Assembly (NCBI GenBank): GCA_017883065.1
Contig: JADGOG010000003.1
Span: forward strand, 1 to 54,964
Direction of reading: 5' to 3'
From: Acidimicrobiales bacterium
GTDB taxonomy: Bacteria > Actinomycetota > Acidimicrobiia > Acidimicrobiales > RAAP-2
DNA: 54,964 bases
A program made the translations under genes and the position numbers. The notes below the pieces were generated by a model. The model was given only the letters and a program-made list of their open reading frames with translations. It ran no database searches and was not told the origin of the DNA. How positions within the stretch are numbered: position 1 is the stretch's first letter; every line of letters begins with the position of its first letter. Positions 42,776 to 51,286 of the stretch are shown piece after piece.

Positions 42776-43996
42776 ATGCCCTTTTCAGCAGTGGAGAATG
42801 CGATTGCAGCGATCGGCCGCGGAGAGATCGTGGTCGTCGTGGACGACGAGGATCGCGAGAACGAAGGCGACCTGATCATGGCCGCCGACGCGGTGACGCC
42901 CGAGAAGATCGCCTTCTTCCTTGCCCACACCTCGGGCCTGATCTGCGTCCCCCTCACGCCGGAACGGGTCCAGCACCTCGACCTCCCCCTGATGGTGACC
43001 AACAACACCGAGATCCAGCGCACCGCCTTCACGGTGAGCGTCGACTACCGGCACGGGACCACCACCGGCATCTCGGCGTCGGATCGGGCGGCCACCATCA
43101 AGGCACTGGCCGACCCCCATCTCCGACCATCGGATCTCAGCCGACCCGGGCACATCTTCCCCCTCCGGTACCGACCGGGGGGCGTGCTCAAGCGGGCCGG
43201 TCACACCGAGGCGGCCGTCGACCTGGCCCGTGCGGCGGGTATGTCCCCGGCCGGCGTCCTGTGCGAGGTGGTCAACGAGGACAAGACGGGGATGGCCCGA
43301 CTGCCCGAGTTGGAGGTCTTCGCCAAGAAGCACGGGCTCCTCATGATCTCCATCGCCGACCTCATCCGCTATCGCCGGCACAAGGACAAGTTGGTCCGAC
43401 GCATCGCCGATGCCAGGATCCCAACCGACTACGGCGAGTTCACCGTGTACGCCTACGAATCCGTGCTGGACGGAGAACATCACGTGGCGCTGGTCAAGGG
43501 CGACATCGCCGGTCAGCCCAACACCCTGGTCCGGGTGCACAGCGAGTGCCTCACCGGAGATGTCTTCGGCTCGCTCCGTTGCGACTGCGGCCCCCAGCTG
43601 CACGGGGCCATGTCCACCATCAACGAGAACGGCAGCGGGGTGCTCGTCTACCTGCGCGGCCACGAGGGCCGGGGCATCGGCCTGGCCCACAAGCTCCGCG
43701 CCTACAACCTGCAAGAGGAGGGCTTCGACACGGTCGACGCCAACCTCGAGCTCGGCCTTCCCGCCGACTCCCGCGAGTACGGGATCGGGGCGCAGATCCT
43801 GGTCGACCTGGGGGTCACCACCATGCGTCTGATGACCAACAACCCCACCAAGTACGGCGGCCTCGAGGGCTTCGGTCTCGACATCGTGGAGCGGGTGAGT
43901 ATCCAGCCGACAGCGACGCCGGAGAACATCGAGTACCTGCGCACCAAGCGAGAGCGGATGGGCCACCTGCTCGAGGGCCTCGATGACGTCCTCTGA
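42776..43996 (+). CDS. ribBA: 3,4-dihydroxy-2-butanone-4-phosphate synthase / GTP cyclohydrolase II
   Basis: VVDDEDRENEGDLIMAAD; VRVHSECLTGDVFGSLRCDCGPQL; RGHEGRGIGLAHKLRAYNLQ. Confidence 0.97.
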   Translation: MPFSAVENAIAAIGRGEIVVVVDDEDRENEGDLIMAADAVTPEKIAFFLAHTSGLICVPLTPERVQHLDLPLMVTNNTEIQRTAFTVSVDYRHGTTTGISASDRAATIKALADPHLRPSDLSRPGHIFPLRYRPGGVLKRAGHTEAAVDLARAAGMSPAGVLCEVVNEDKTGMARLPELEVFAKKHGLLMISIADLIRYRRHKDKLVRRIADARIPTDYGEFTVYAYESVLDGEHHVALVKGDIAGQPNTLVRVHSECLTGDVFGSLRCDCGPQLHGAMSTINENGSGVLVYLRGHEGRGIGLAHKLRAYNLQEEGFDTVDANLELGLPADSREYGIGAQILVDLGVTTMRLMTNNPTKYGGLEGFGLDIVERVSIQPTATPENIEYLRTKRERMGHLLEGLDDVL

Positions 43997-44567
43997 TCTG
44001 ACTGCGCTCCCCGCAGGCGCCAAGAAGCGAGCCGCAGCCCGCGTGGGCAATTCCATCGACGGGGTCGCCCTGGTCCCGGGTGCAGCCTCCGGCTTGCGCC
44101 TCGGCTTCGCCTGCGCTGAGTTCAACGGCGGGATCACCGCCCGACTGTTGACCGGAGCCCTCGATGCACTGGAGGAGGCCGGCGGTGGCCTCTCCGATGC
44201 CGTGGTCACCTGGGTGCCGGGTGCCTTCGAGCTACCGCTGGTGGCGCAACGACTGGCCGAGTCCGATCACATCGACGCGGTGATCTGCCTCGGGGCGGTG
44301 ATCCGCGGCGACACCGGGCACTACGAGTTCGTGGCCGGCGAGTGCGCATCCGGCCTGCAGCGGGTGCAACTCGACACCGGTAAGCCGGTGGTGTTCGGAG
44401 TCCTCACCACCGAGACTGTGGAACAGGCCTTGGTCCGCTCCCAGCCCGACGAGACCAACAAAGGTCGCGAGGCGGCACGCACCGCGCTGCAGACCGCCGC
44501 CGTGCTCTCCGCTGTCTCCACGGTGTCGGGCGGGTCCCGGGTCGGATTCACGACGGGGAGGCGCTGA
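43983..44567 (+). CDS. ribH: 6,7-dimethyl-8-ribityllumazine synthase
   Basis: GFACAEFNGGITARLLTGAL, VPGAFELPLVAQRLA, GAVIRGDTGHYEFVAGE, FGVLTTETVEQAL. Confidence 0.95.
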   Translation: MTSSDLTALPAGAKKRAAARVGNSIDGVALVPGAASGLRLGFACAEFNGGITARLLTGALDALEEAGGGLSDAVVTWVPGAFELPLVAQRLAESDHIDAVICLGAVIRGDTGHYEFVAGECASGLQRVQLDTGKPVVFGVLTTETVEQALVRSQPDETNKGREAARTALQTAAVLSAVSTVSGGSRVGFTTGRR

Positions 44568-45463
44568 TGCTGCGCCTGGTCCTGCCCAAGGGGTCGCTGG
44601 AGAAAGCCACTCTCGACCTCTTCGCCTCCGCTGACCTGGCGGTCATGCGGTCCTCGGAGGTGGACTACCGGGCCACCATCGATGATCCGCGGGTCGACGA
44701 CGTGAGGATCCTTCGGCCTCAGGAGATCCCCCTCTATGTGGCGGACGGCCTGTTCGACGTGGGCATCACCGGGCGGGACTGGATCGAGGAGCGGGGGAGC
44801 GACGTGACCTCGTTGGGGGTGCTCCACTACTCGAAGGCGACCGCCAAGCCGATCCGGGTGGTTCTGGCGGTCCCCTTTGACTCGCCGGTCACCTCGGTCG
44901 CCGATCTGGCCACCACCGCCACGGGTGAGGGTGGTGCCCTCCGGGTCTCAACCGAATACCCCGAGCTGACCCGTCGGTACCTCGAGGCGCACGGGGTCAG
45001 CGCCGAGGTGAGCCTCTCCTACGGGGCCACCGAGGCCAAGGTGCCCGACATCGCCGACTGTGTGGTGGAGATCACCGAGACGGGACGCGCACTTCGGGCC
45101 GCCGGACTCAAGATCGTCGAGACCCTGCTCGTGTCGCACACCGAGCTGATCGCCAATCCGGCCGCAGCCAAGGATCCCGAGAAGCGCCACGCCATGCAGC
45201 AGCTGTTGACCCTCCTGCAGGGTGCGCTGGAGGCCCGGGGAAAGGTATTGGTCAAGCTCAATGTCGCTGCCGAGCAGCTCCCCGGCGTGATCGAGGTGCT
45301 GCCGTCGCTGCGCTCACCGACCGTCTCCGAGCTCTTCGGTGGGGGTGGGTACGCGGTGGAGACGGTGGTGCCGAAGTCGGAGATCAACGTGCTGATTCCT
45401 GCGCTCAAAGATCGCGGGGCGATGGACATCATCGAACTCTCCTTGTCGAAGATCGTGCACTGA
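44567..45463 (+). CDS. hisG: ATP phosphoribosyltransferase
   Basis: LRLVLPKGSLEKATLDLFASADLAV, YVADGLFDVGITGRDWIEE, DCVVEITETGRALRAAGLKIVETLL. Confidence 0.96.
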   Translation: MLRLVLPKGSLEKATLDLFASADLAVMRSSEVDYRATIDDPRVDDVRILRPQEIPLYVADGLFDVGITGRDWIEERGSDVTSLGVLHYSKATAKPIRVVLAVPFDSPVTSVADLATTATGEGGALRVSTEYPELTRRYLEAHGVSAEVSLSYGATEAKVPDIADCVVEITETGRALRAAGLKIVETLLVSHTELIANPAAAKDPEKRHAMQQLLTLLQGALEARGKVLVKLNVAAEQLPGVIEVLPSLRSPTVSELFGGGGYAVETVVPKSEINVLIPALKDRGAMDIIELSLSKIVH

Positions 45464-45476
45464 GGAGATCGACGCA

Positions 45477-46397
45477 ATGGCAATCCGGAAGAGCAGTCGA
45501 TTCGAGCTCGTGCCGGTGGGCGACGCCGTGATGGTGGGCGACGTGGCCGAGTTCGACGAGCCACGAGGCATCGGGATCATCGAGTACGGGTCGGGGAACA
45601 CCCTGCCCTTCCACTGCACGGCGATCACCGACGGCTCCCGGCAGATTCCTGTCGGCTCGGTGGTGGCCTTCGTGGTGGCCGCCGGTCGGCTCGGACGGCT
45701 CGAGGCCCAGACGGTCCGGCCTCTGCCGGGCGTGGTGCGACCCGGCTCGCGACTGGCTGCGGACACGGTCGGCACGCGTCCGACCGGCGAGGCCGCCGGC
45801 ACGCGTCCGACCGGCGAGGCCGCCGGCACGCGTCCGACCGGCGAGGCCGCCACTGGTCAGGCGTTGGGGTCTCCCGAGCCGTCACCGGCGGTCCGGTCAT
45901 CCTCGGTCGACCACGCTGCCCCGGTCTTCCCCGCTCCGGCCCGCTTGGCCTCGGTGCCCGTGCCTGTGGCATCGGTACCGGTGTCGCCGGTGGTCCCCTT
46001 CACGGTCGTGCCGCCCTCTCCTTCGTCCCCGCCGGAGGCGTCTTTGCCGCCCTCCACCCCCACTCCCGTGCCAGTGGCGTCGCTCGATCCCGCCGACCCC
46101 ACGCCGGCCGCCGGGGTACCCAAGGTTCCCTCGCTCGGCTCACTCGGGCCCCTCGGACTACTGCCCCCGACCGGGGCTTCACCGCTCCCGGCCTCCGACA
46201 CCCCGATCGAACCACCAGCGGACGAGGGATCGGCCGAACCGGATCGCGACGACTCGCCCCACCCCGACTTCTGGTCCCCGTTCGCCAGATCGACCGGTGG
46301 CCCACCGCCGACCTGGCGGACACCGGTGACGCCGTCGGCACCGCCGCCGTCACCACCACCACCACCACCACCGTCGTCACCGCCGGACGACGACTGA
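45477..46397 (+). CDS. cold-shock-domain-like protein with Pro-rich tail (tail reality uncertain)
   Basis: GDVAEFDEPRGIGIIEYGSGNTLPFHCTAITDGSRQIPVGSVVAFVVAAGRLGRLEAQTV resembles actinobacterial CSD proteins; distal ~540 bp antisense to MFS ORF. Confidence 0.65.
   Translation: MAIRKSSRFELVPVGDAVMVGDVAEFDEPRGIGIIEYGSGNTLPFHCTAITDGSRQIPVGSVVAFVVAAGRLGRLEAQTVRPLPGVVRPGSRLAADTVGTRPTGEAAGTRPTGEAAGTRPTGEAATGQALGSPEPSPAVRSSSVDHAAPVFPAPARLASVPVPVASVPVSPVVPFTVVPPSPSSPPEASLPPSTPTPVPVASLDPADPTPAAGVPKVPSLGSLGPLGLLPPTGASPLPASDTPIEPPADEGSAEPDRDDSPHPDFWSPFARSTGGPPPTWRTPVTPSAPPPSPPPPPPPSSPPDDD
45771..45851 (+). repeat. 27-bp tandem repeat, 3 perfect copies (GTRPTGEAA)3
   Basis: ggcacgcgtccgaccggcgaggccgcc repeated at 45771, 45798 and 45825. 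Confidence 0.95.
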
Positions 46398-47992
46398 TCT
46401 TCAGGACCGGCTCCTGTCCCCCGTGCCGGTGACGGGGGAGCGCCGTGGGGAGGGTCCTCCTCATAGGGGTTGCCCAGGATGTTGCGGGCCATGTCGATGA
46501 CCACCGCGCTGTCGGCGTCCTCCTCGGTGACCACGCCGAGCAGGGGCGCGGCGAGGAGCCCCGTCACAATGCCCGTCTCGGCCATGGACTCGGCCTGGAC
46601 CACGCTCCACTCCCACAGCCGAGTCACCATGTCGGGGCTGGAGGCGCGTTTGGGAGGGAACTTGAGCCAACAATTGACGGCAGCGTGGGCGAGACCGGTG
46701 GCCGCCGGAAACACCCAGATCAGCCGGTAGTTGCCCGTGGCGTCGATGACTACGGCGGCGAGATAGGCGAGGATCACGCTGCACAGGTTGAACGGGGCCA
46801 GGAGGACGCCGATCCGCTCACCGAGGCCCCCGGCCCGGGGCAGAAGCTGGAGCAGCAGAGGCGCCAGCACGATGAGGTAGGCCCCGATGAACGGTGCCCC
46901 GATGTAGCTGAGGAGCACGGCCTGCCAGAGATGGGTGTCGAAGTACTGCACCCCGGCCAGGATGGCCCCGATCAGTGGGGCGCCGATGGCCAGCTGCATC
47001 GGGGAGAGCCGTCGGCTGAGAGGGACCCCGAGGCCGATGCCGATGAAGAAGACAGGCAGCCCTGTGACGAAGCCGGCGATCGTCTGTGCGCTGGCCCCGG
47101 CATGCAGGACCCGTTGAAAGAACAAGATGGCCACGTAGGCGGTCGACCCCACCCCGGCCCAGAAGAGGAGCGAGCCTGTGACCAGCACCTTGGCGTTGGG
47201 CCCGGAGAGGATGTCCCGGAGCTCGTCCCGGGCCGGTCGGGCCCGCTGCTTGCGGTCGGCTTCGGCGCCGTAGGTGGCGGCGGGTGCCTCACGAACCAGT
47301 ACCAGAATGGCGATCCCCACGCCCACCAGGATGACGGCGGCCAGCTGGAAGGGCAGGTTCCAGCTGGCGGGGTCGTTCTGCTTCCAGGTGGCGATGACCG
47401 TGCCCTTGATGGTCAGACTGGCCAACGTCCCCAGCACCGTGGTGAGGAGCAGCGCCTTGATCCAACGGCTCCGTCCGAACACCTCGGGTACCACGGCCAC
47501 GTTGGTCAGGGTGAACACGGCCGCCGCCTGTCGGGCGATGACGATGAACAGCACGAGGAGCCAGTAGCCCTTGACGACAGTGAACATCCAGGTGGCTGCG
47601 CCCATCATGATGAGGCTGCCGGCCATGTAGGGGGTACGTCGGCCCACTCGGCTCTTGGTGCGGTCGCTGAGCCGTCCGGCCACCGGGTAGGTGAGCCAGC
47701 TGAGGAGTCGGTTGGCGGTCAGGGCGAAGGTCACCGCCAACGCCCCGGATGCTCGTTGTTGCACGAAGAGGGTGATCACTACCCCGGAGACAGCCAGATT
47801 GGCCCGGGGCCCGACGAGCCCGATGGACAGCCCGATGAAGCTCCGGACCCGGGAGGCGTCGATCGGCCCGGCAGGTGTCCTGCCGGCCGGTCGCCCCACA
47901 TCCGACGGCGCTCCCGGGGCCGGAGCCCCGGGTTCGGACGGCACGGCCGGCTGCGGCCCTGGAAAGGGCGGTTCCCCGATGCCCCCGGTCAC
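45857..47992 (-). CDS. MFS transporter with long Gly/Ser/Thr-rich C-terminal tail
   Basis: Multiple TM segments; YPVAGRLSDRTKSRVGRRTPYMAGS MFS loop motif. Transporter domain ends around 46490; the rest is low complexity. Confidence 0.8.
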   Translation of the reverse strand: MTGGIGEPPFPGPQPAVPSEPGAPAPGAPSDVGRPAGRTPAGPIDASRVRSFIGLSIGLVGPRANLAVSGVVITLFVQQRASGALAVTFALTANRLLSWLTYPVAGRLSDRTKSRVGRRTPYMAGSLIMMGAATWMFTVVKGYWLLVLFIVIARQAAAVFTLTNVAVVPEVFGRSRWIKALLLTTVLGTLASLTIKGTVIATWKQNDPASWNLPFQLAAVILVGVGIAILVLVREAPAATYGAEADRKQRARPARDELRDILSGPNAKVLVTGSLLFWAGVGSTAYVAILFFQRVLHAGASAQTIAGFVTGLPVFFIGIGLGVPLSRRLSPMQLAIGAPLIGAILAGVQYFDTHLWQAVLLSYIGAPFIGAYLIVLAPLLLQLLPRAGGLGERIGVLLAPFNLCSVILAYLAAVVIDATGNYRLIWVFPAATGLAHAAVNCWLKFPPKRASSPDMVTRLWEWSVVQAESMAETGIVTGLLAAPLLGVVTEEDADSAVVIDMARNILGNPYEEDPPHGAPPSPARGTGAGPEDQSSSGGDDGGGGGGGDGGGADGVTGVRQVGGGPPVDLANGDQKSGWGESSRSGSADPSSAGGSIGVSEAGSGEAPVGGSSPRGPSEPSEGTLGTPAAGVGSAGSSDATGTGVGVEGGKDASGGDEGEGGTTVKGTTGDTGTDATGTGTEAKRAGAGKTGAAWSTEDDRTAGDGSGDPNA

Positions 47993-48552
47993 CCGTCGCC
48001 GTCAGTCGGGGTGTCGCCGACCGGTCCAGCGTCTCCCGTTGCGGAGGACTCCGCCGTCGTGTCTCCCGTCGACCCGCCATTGGTACCGGCCTCCGAAGCG
48101 GCCTGCGCCCCGGCACGCTGGGCGCCGTCGATCTGGACGTAGGCCAGCCGGAGCTGGCTGAGACCGTCCTTGAGCTGCTCCTCGGCCTCGCCGAGCCGTC
48201 CCTCGAGACCGCCGAGTATGGCGCCGAGCGCATCAATGGCCAGGCGGGCCTGGTCGAGCAGCGGGGGCAGTTGGGAGAGGTAGACGGCGGCCAGCTCGAA
48301 GAGGCCGTAGCAGTGGTTGGCCAGCACCACCTCGACGGGCGATTTGGCCAGTTCCTCCCGCATGGCGGCAACCTGCTCTGCGAGGGCTTCCTCGTCCGCC
48401 TCGTCAGCGTCGTCCGTGGATAACGGGGCGTCGGCAGCCGAGCCGCCCGAACCGCCGACGGGACTGCGGGGGCCGCCGTCAGGCGGCGCACCACTGCTCT
48501 GGTCGGGTCGTCCGACCGGTCGTTCGCCATCGGGTGTCCAAAGTGAGCTCAC
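47989..48552 (-). CDS. DUF1844-like protein
   Basis: VEVVLANHCYGLFELAAVYLSQLPPLLDQARLAIDALGAILGGLEGRLGEAEEQLKDGLSQLRLAYVQI; divergent from infC. Confidence 0.6.
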   Translation of the reverse strand: MSSLWTPDGERPVGRPDQSSGAPPDGGPRSPVGGSGGSAADAPLSTDDADEADEEALAEQVAAMREELAKSPVEVVLANHCYGLFELAAVYLSQLPPLLDQARLAIDALGAILGGLEGRLGEAEEQLKDGLSQLRLAYVQIDGAQRAGAQAASEAGTNGGSTGDTTAESSATGDAGPVGDTPTDGDG

Positions 48553-48587
48553 GACTGGTAGCCTAAAGCACTGATAGACGAGGAAGC

Positions 48588-48610
48588 GGGGTCTCTAAGC
48601 AGAGAACCCC
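48588..48610 (+). promoter_or_regulatory. infC leader hairpin
   Basis: GGGGTCTCT-AAGC-AGAGAACCCC stem with one bulged A, in the ~180-nt region upstream of infC. Confidence 0.55.
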
Positions 48611-48753
48611 CACCTGGCCACAATGGACTTCTCCTGTGTGCGCCGGGTCGATGGGACCGGCATCCGACGTGAGTCGGGCTGTTCGGTGGTGGCTCCGCTC
48701 CTTATTCATCGGCTACGGGAAGTCCGTGGCCCGAAGACAGGGAGTGAAGTCGA

Positions 48754-49560
48754 ATAGCAGCCACCGTTACCACCAATGAGCCTCGCATCAATGATCGCAT
48801 CCGTGCCCGTGAGGTGCGTCTGGTCGATCCCGACGGAGAGCAGCTTGGCATCAAGTTGCTGCCCGAGGCACTGGCTATCGCCCGTGACCTCGACCTCGAC
48901 CTCGTCGAGGTCGCTCCCGGCGCCAACCCGCCGGTCTGTCGCATCATGGACTATGGGAAGTTCAAGTTCGATGCGGCCCAGCGGGCCAAGGAGTCGAGAC
49001 GCAAGGCGGTCCACGTAGGGATCAAGGAGATGAAGTACCGGCCGAAGATCGGTCCGGGCGACTTCGACACCAAGACCCGACAGGTGGCCAAGTTCCTCGA
49101 AGAGGGTCACAAGGTCAAGATCACCATCATGTTCCGCGGACGTGAGGTCTTCCATCCCGAGTTGGGCAAGAAGATCCTCGACCGCATCGCCGACGAGATG
49201 GACGGCATGGGTAAGTCCGAGTCCGTGCCACGCCTCGACGGACGCAACATGGTGATGGTGCTGGCGCCGGACAAGCGGGCGAAGCAGTCGGCAGCGTCAC
49301 GGGGAACGGGTCACGACCAGGGTGGTCATGACGGCGGTGCTCCGAACGGGTCCACGCCCGACGCAGCGAACGCGGCACCACCGGCACCGGCACCGGCGGC
49401 AGCACCGGCACCCGCAGCAGCAGCACCGGCACCGGCAGAAGCAGCACCGGCGGAAACAGCGCCGGCAGAGAAGTCAGGATCGACGTCGGAGACGTCGGCG
49501 GCGGCACCCGCAACCGGGGAGCACCCTCCGACCACCGGCACGGACGAAGGAGAGGGATGA
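48754..49560 (+). CDS. infC: translation initiation factor IF-3, apparent AUA start, Ala/Pro-rich C-terminal extension
   Basis: Frame from 48754 reads (ATA)AATVTTNEPRINDRIRAREVRLVDPDGEQLGIKLL...GANPPVCRIMDYGKFKFD; in-frame TGA at 48745; GGAG at 48741-48744. The ORF track begins at GTG 48814, inside the conserved domain. Confidence 0.85.
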   Translation: MAATVTTNEPRINDRIRAREVRLVDPDGEQLGIKLLPEALAIARDLDLDLVEVAPGANPPVCRIMDYGKFKFDAAQRAKESRRKAVHVGIKEMKYRPKIGPGDFDTKTRQVAKFLEEGHKVKITIMFRGREVFHPELGKKILDRIADEMDGMGKSESVPRLDGRNMVMVLAPDKRAKQSAASRGTGHDQGGHDGGAPNGSTPDAANAAPPAPAPAAAPAPAAAAPAPAEAAPAETAPAEKSGSTSETSAAAPATGEHPPTTGTDEGEG

Positions 49561-49564
49561 CGCC

Positions 49565-49759
49565 ATGCCCAAGATGAAGACAGACAGCGGTGCCCGCAAA
49601 CGGGTCAAGGTCACCGGGACCGGACGCCTCCGTCGCCGAAAGGCGTTCGCTGCGCACCTCCTGGAGGGGAAGTCGAGTACACGGAAGCGCCGACTCGGGC
49701 GCGAGACCGACTTCGCCCCCGGCGACGAGAAGCAGATCAAACGGATGCTCGGCAGGTAG
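49565..49759 (+). CDS. rpmI: 50S ribosomal protein L35
   Basis: MPKMKTDSGARKRVKVTGTGRLRRRKAFAAHLLEGKSSTRKRRL. Confidence 0.96.
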   Translation: MPKMKTDSGARKRVKVTGTGRLRRRKAFAAHLLEGKSSTRKRRLGRETDFAPGDEKQIKRMLGR

Positions 49760-49839
49760 CACCCGAGGCGCCTCCAGGTCGCACCGATCGATTTCCGACC
49801 GGGTCCATGCGGTCGTCGGAGGTTGTCCGGCGCGCAGAT

Positions 49840-49853
49840 CCGGTGTGCACCGG
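49840..49853 (+). repeat. inverted repeat in rpmI-rplT spacer
   Basis: CCGGTG-TG-CACCGG flanked by CAG...CTG. Confidence 0.5.
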
Positions 49854-49985
49854 CGCTGTCGTCCCGACGTCGCCCGGCCGATCGGACCGTCGCCGGCCCA
49901 GCGTCTCGCCTCATGATGTCCGGGTCCGGCCTCGCCGCCGGTCCCACCCAGTTTCGACAAGGCCCCCCACGAAAAGGAGACCCCC

Positions 49986-50372
49986 ATGGCCCGAGTGAAG
50001 CGCGCAGTACACGCCAAGAAGCACCACCGCGCCGTTCTCGAGCAGGCGCAGGGCTACTACGGCAACAAGAGCCGTTCGTTCCGCGCCGCCAACGAGCAGG
50101 TGATGCACTCGATGCAGTACGCCTACCGGGACCGCCGTGCCCGGAAAGGCGACTTCCGTCAGCTGTGGATCCAGCGCATCAACGCCGCTGCCCGCCTGAA
50201 CGGGACCAGCTACAGCCGATTTATCGCCGGCCTCCACCGGGCCGAGGTGGAGGTGGACCGGAAGGTGTTGGCCGATCTGGCTGTCACCGAGCCGGAGGCG
50301 TTCGCCTCGCTGGTCCAGGTGGCCAACGATGCCCTGGCCGATGCCGGGTCTCATGCCGAGGCCGGTTCCTGA
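49986..50372 (+). CDS. rplT: 50S ribosomal protein L20
   Basis: [70 protein letters not shown]. Confidence 0.98.
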   Translation: MARVKRAVHAKKHHRAVLEQAQGYYGNKSRSFRAANEQVMHSMQYAYRDRRARKGDFRQLWIQRINAAARLNGTSYSRFIAGLHRAEVEVDRKVLADLAVTEPEAFASLVQVANDALADAGSHAEAGS

Positions 50373-51286
50373 GCCAGGTCGCTCTCTCCTTCACCCACCA
50401 TCGGGTCCGCCGGGTCCGCCAGCTGTTGCGAAAGCGCAGTCTGCGGAGCGCCGAGGGGACGGTGGTGGTCGAAGGTGCGGAACTCCTCTCGGTCGCCTTC
50501 GAGGCGAATCAACCCGTCGATTCGGTGTACGTCGCTCCTGAAGGGCGCACCAACCCGGCGGTGGCAGCGGTGGTGGACCGGGTGTTCGACTCGGGAGTCC
50601 GTGTCTTCGACCTGGCCCCCGGGGTGATCGAGCGGATCGCCGACACGGTCTCCCCGCAACCGGTGCTGGCCCTGGTGGGCTTCGCTCCGGCAGTGTTGGA
50701 CGACATCAGGGATGTGTCGATGGTCATGGTGTGTGTGGATGTGCGAGATCCAGGAAATGCAGGAACGATGATCCGGACTGCTGACGCGGCCGGTGTCGGT
50801 GCAGTGGTCTGTTGCGAAGGGACGGTGGACCCGACCAACCCGAAGACCGTGCGGTCCTCGGCCGGGTCGCTCTTCCACGTCCCGGTCGTGGCCGGTGGTG
50901 AACCGCTCGAGGTGATCGAGACATTGCGGGAGTGGGGCTTCACCGCGGTGGGCACCGCGGTCCGAGGAGGCACCGACTACTCCGAGTTCGACTGGAATCA
51001 GAAGGTGGCATTGGTGTTCGGCAATGAGGCCTCCGGATTGGGGTCTGAGGTCATGGACCACCTCGATACGCTGGTCTCGGTACCCATGGCCGGCCGTGCG
51101 GAGTCGCTCAACGTCAGCGTGTCAGCTGCGGTGTTGTCCTTCGAGGCCCTGCGACATCGGAGATCCGCTGGCGGTCCGATCGGGACCGCAGCGGCGAACC
51201 CGCACCCTACGATTCCGGGCATGGAGTCCTCGACCACTTCTACGACCGGTCCCGCGGGACCGGATGAGGATGGAGCCACACCGTGA
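50369..51286 (+). CDS. SpoU/TrmH-family RNA 2'-O-methyltransferase, probable CUG start
   Basis: [88 protein letters not shown]. Confidence 0.85.
   Translation: MSQVALSFTHHRVRRVRQLLRKRSLRSAEGTVVVEGAELLSVAFEANQPVDSVYVAPEGRTNPAVAAVVDRVFDSGVRVFDLAPGVIERIADTVSPQPVLALVGFAPAVLDDIRDVSMVMVCVDVRDPGNAGTMIRTADAAGVGAVVCCEGTVDPTNPKTVRSSAGSLFHVPVVAGGEPLEVIETLREWGFTAVGTAVRGGTDYSEFDWNQKVALVFGNEASGLGSEVMDHLDTLVSVPMAGRAESLNVSVSAAVLSFEALRHRRSAGGPIGTAAANPHPTIPGMESSTTSTTGPAGPDEDGATP

Noticed and set aside
42621-42875. 84-aa ORF in the ribD-ribBA gap running into ribBA
   Set aside because: Out of frame with ribBA, Arg/Ala/Ser-rich, no SD or homology signal.
46352-46372. CAC trinucleotide run
   Set aside because: Encodes the poly-Pro (plus) / poly-Gly (minus) stretch within the overlap already reported; ordinary low-complexity DNA by itself.
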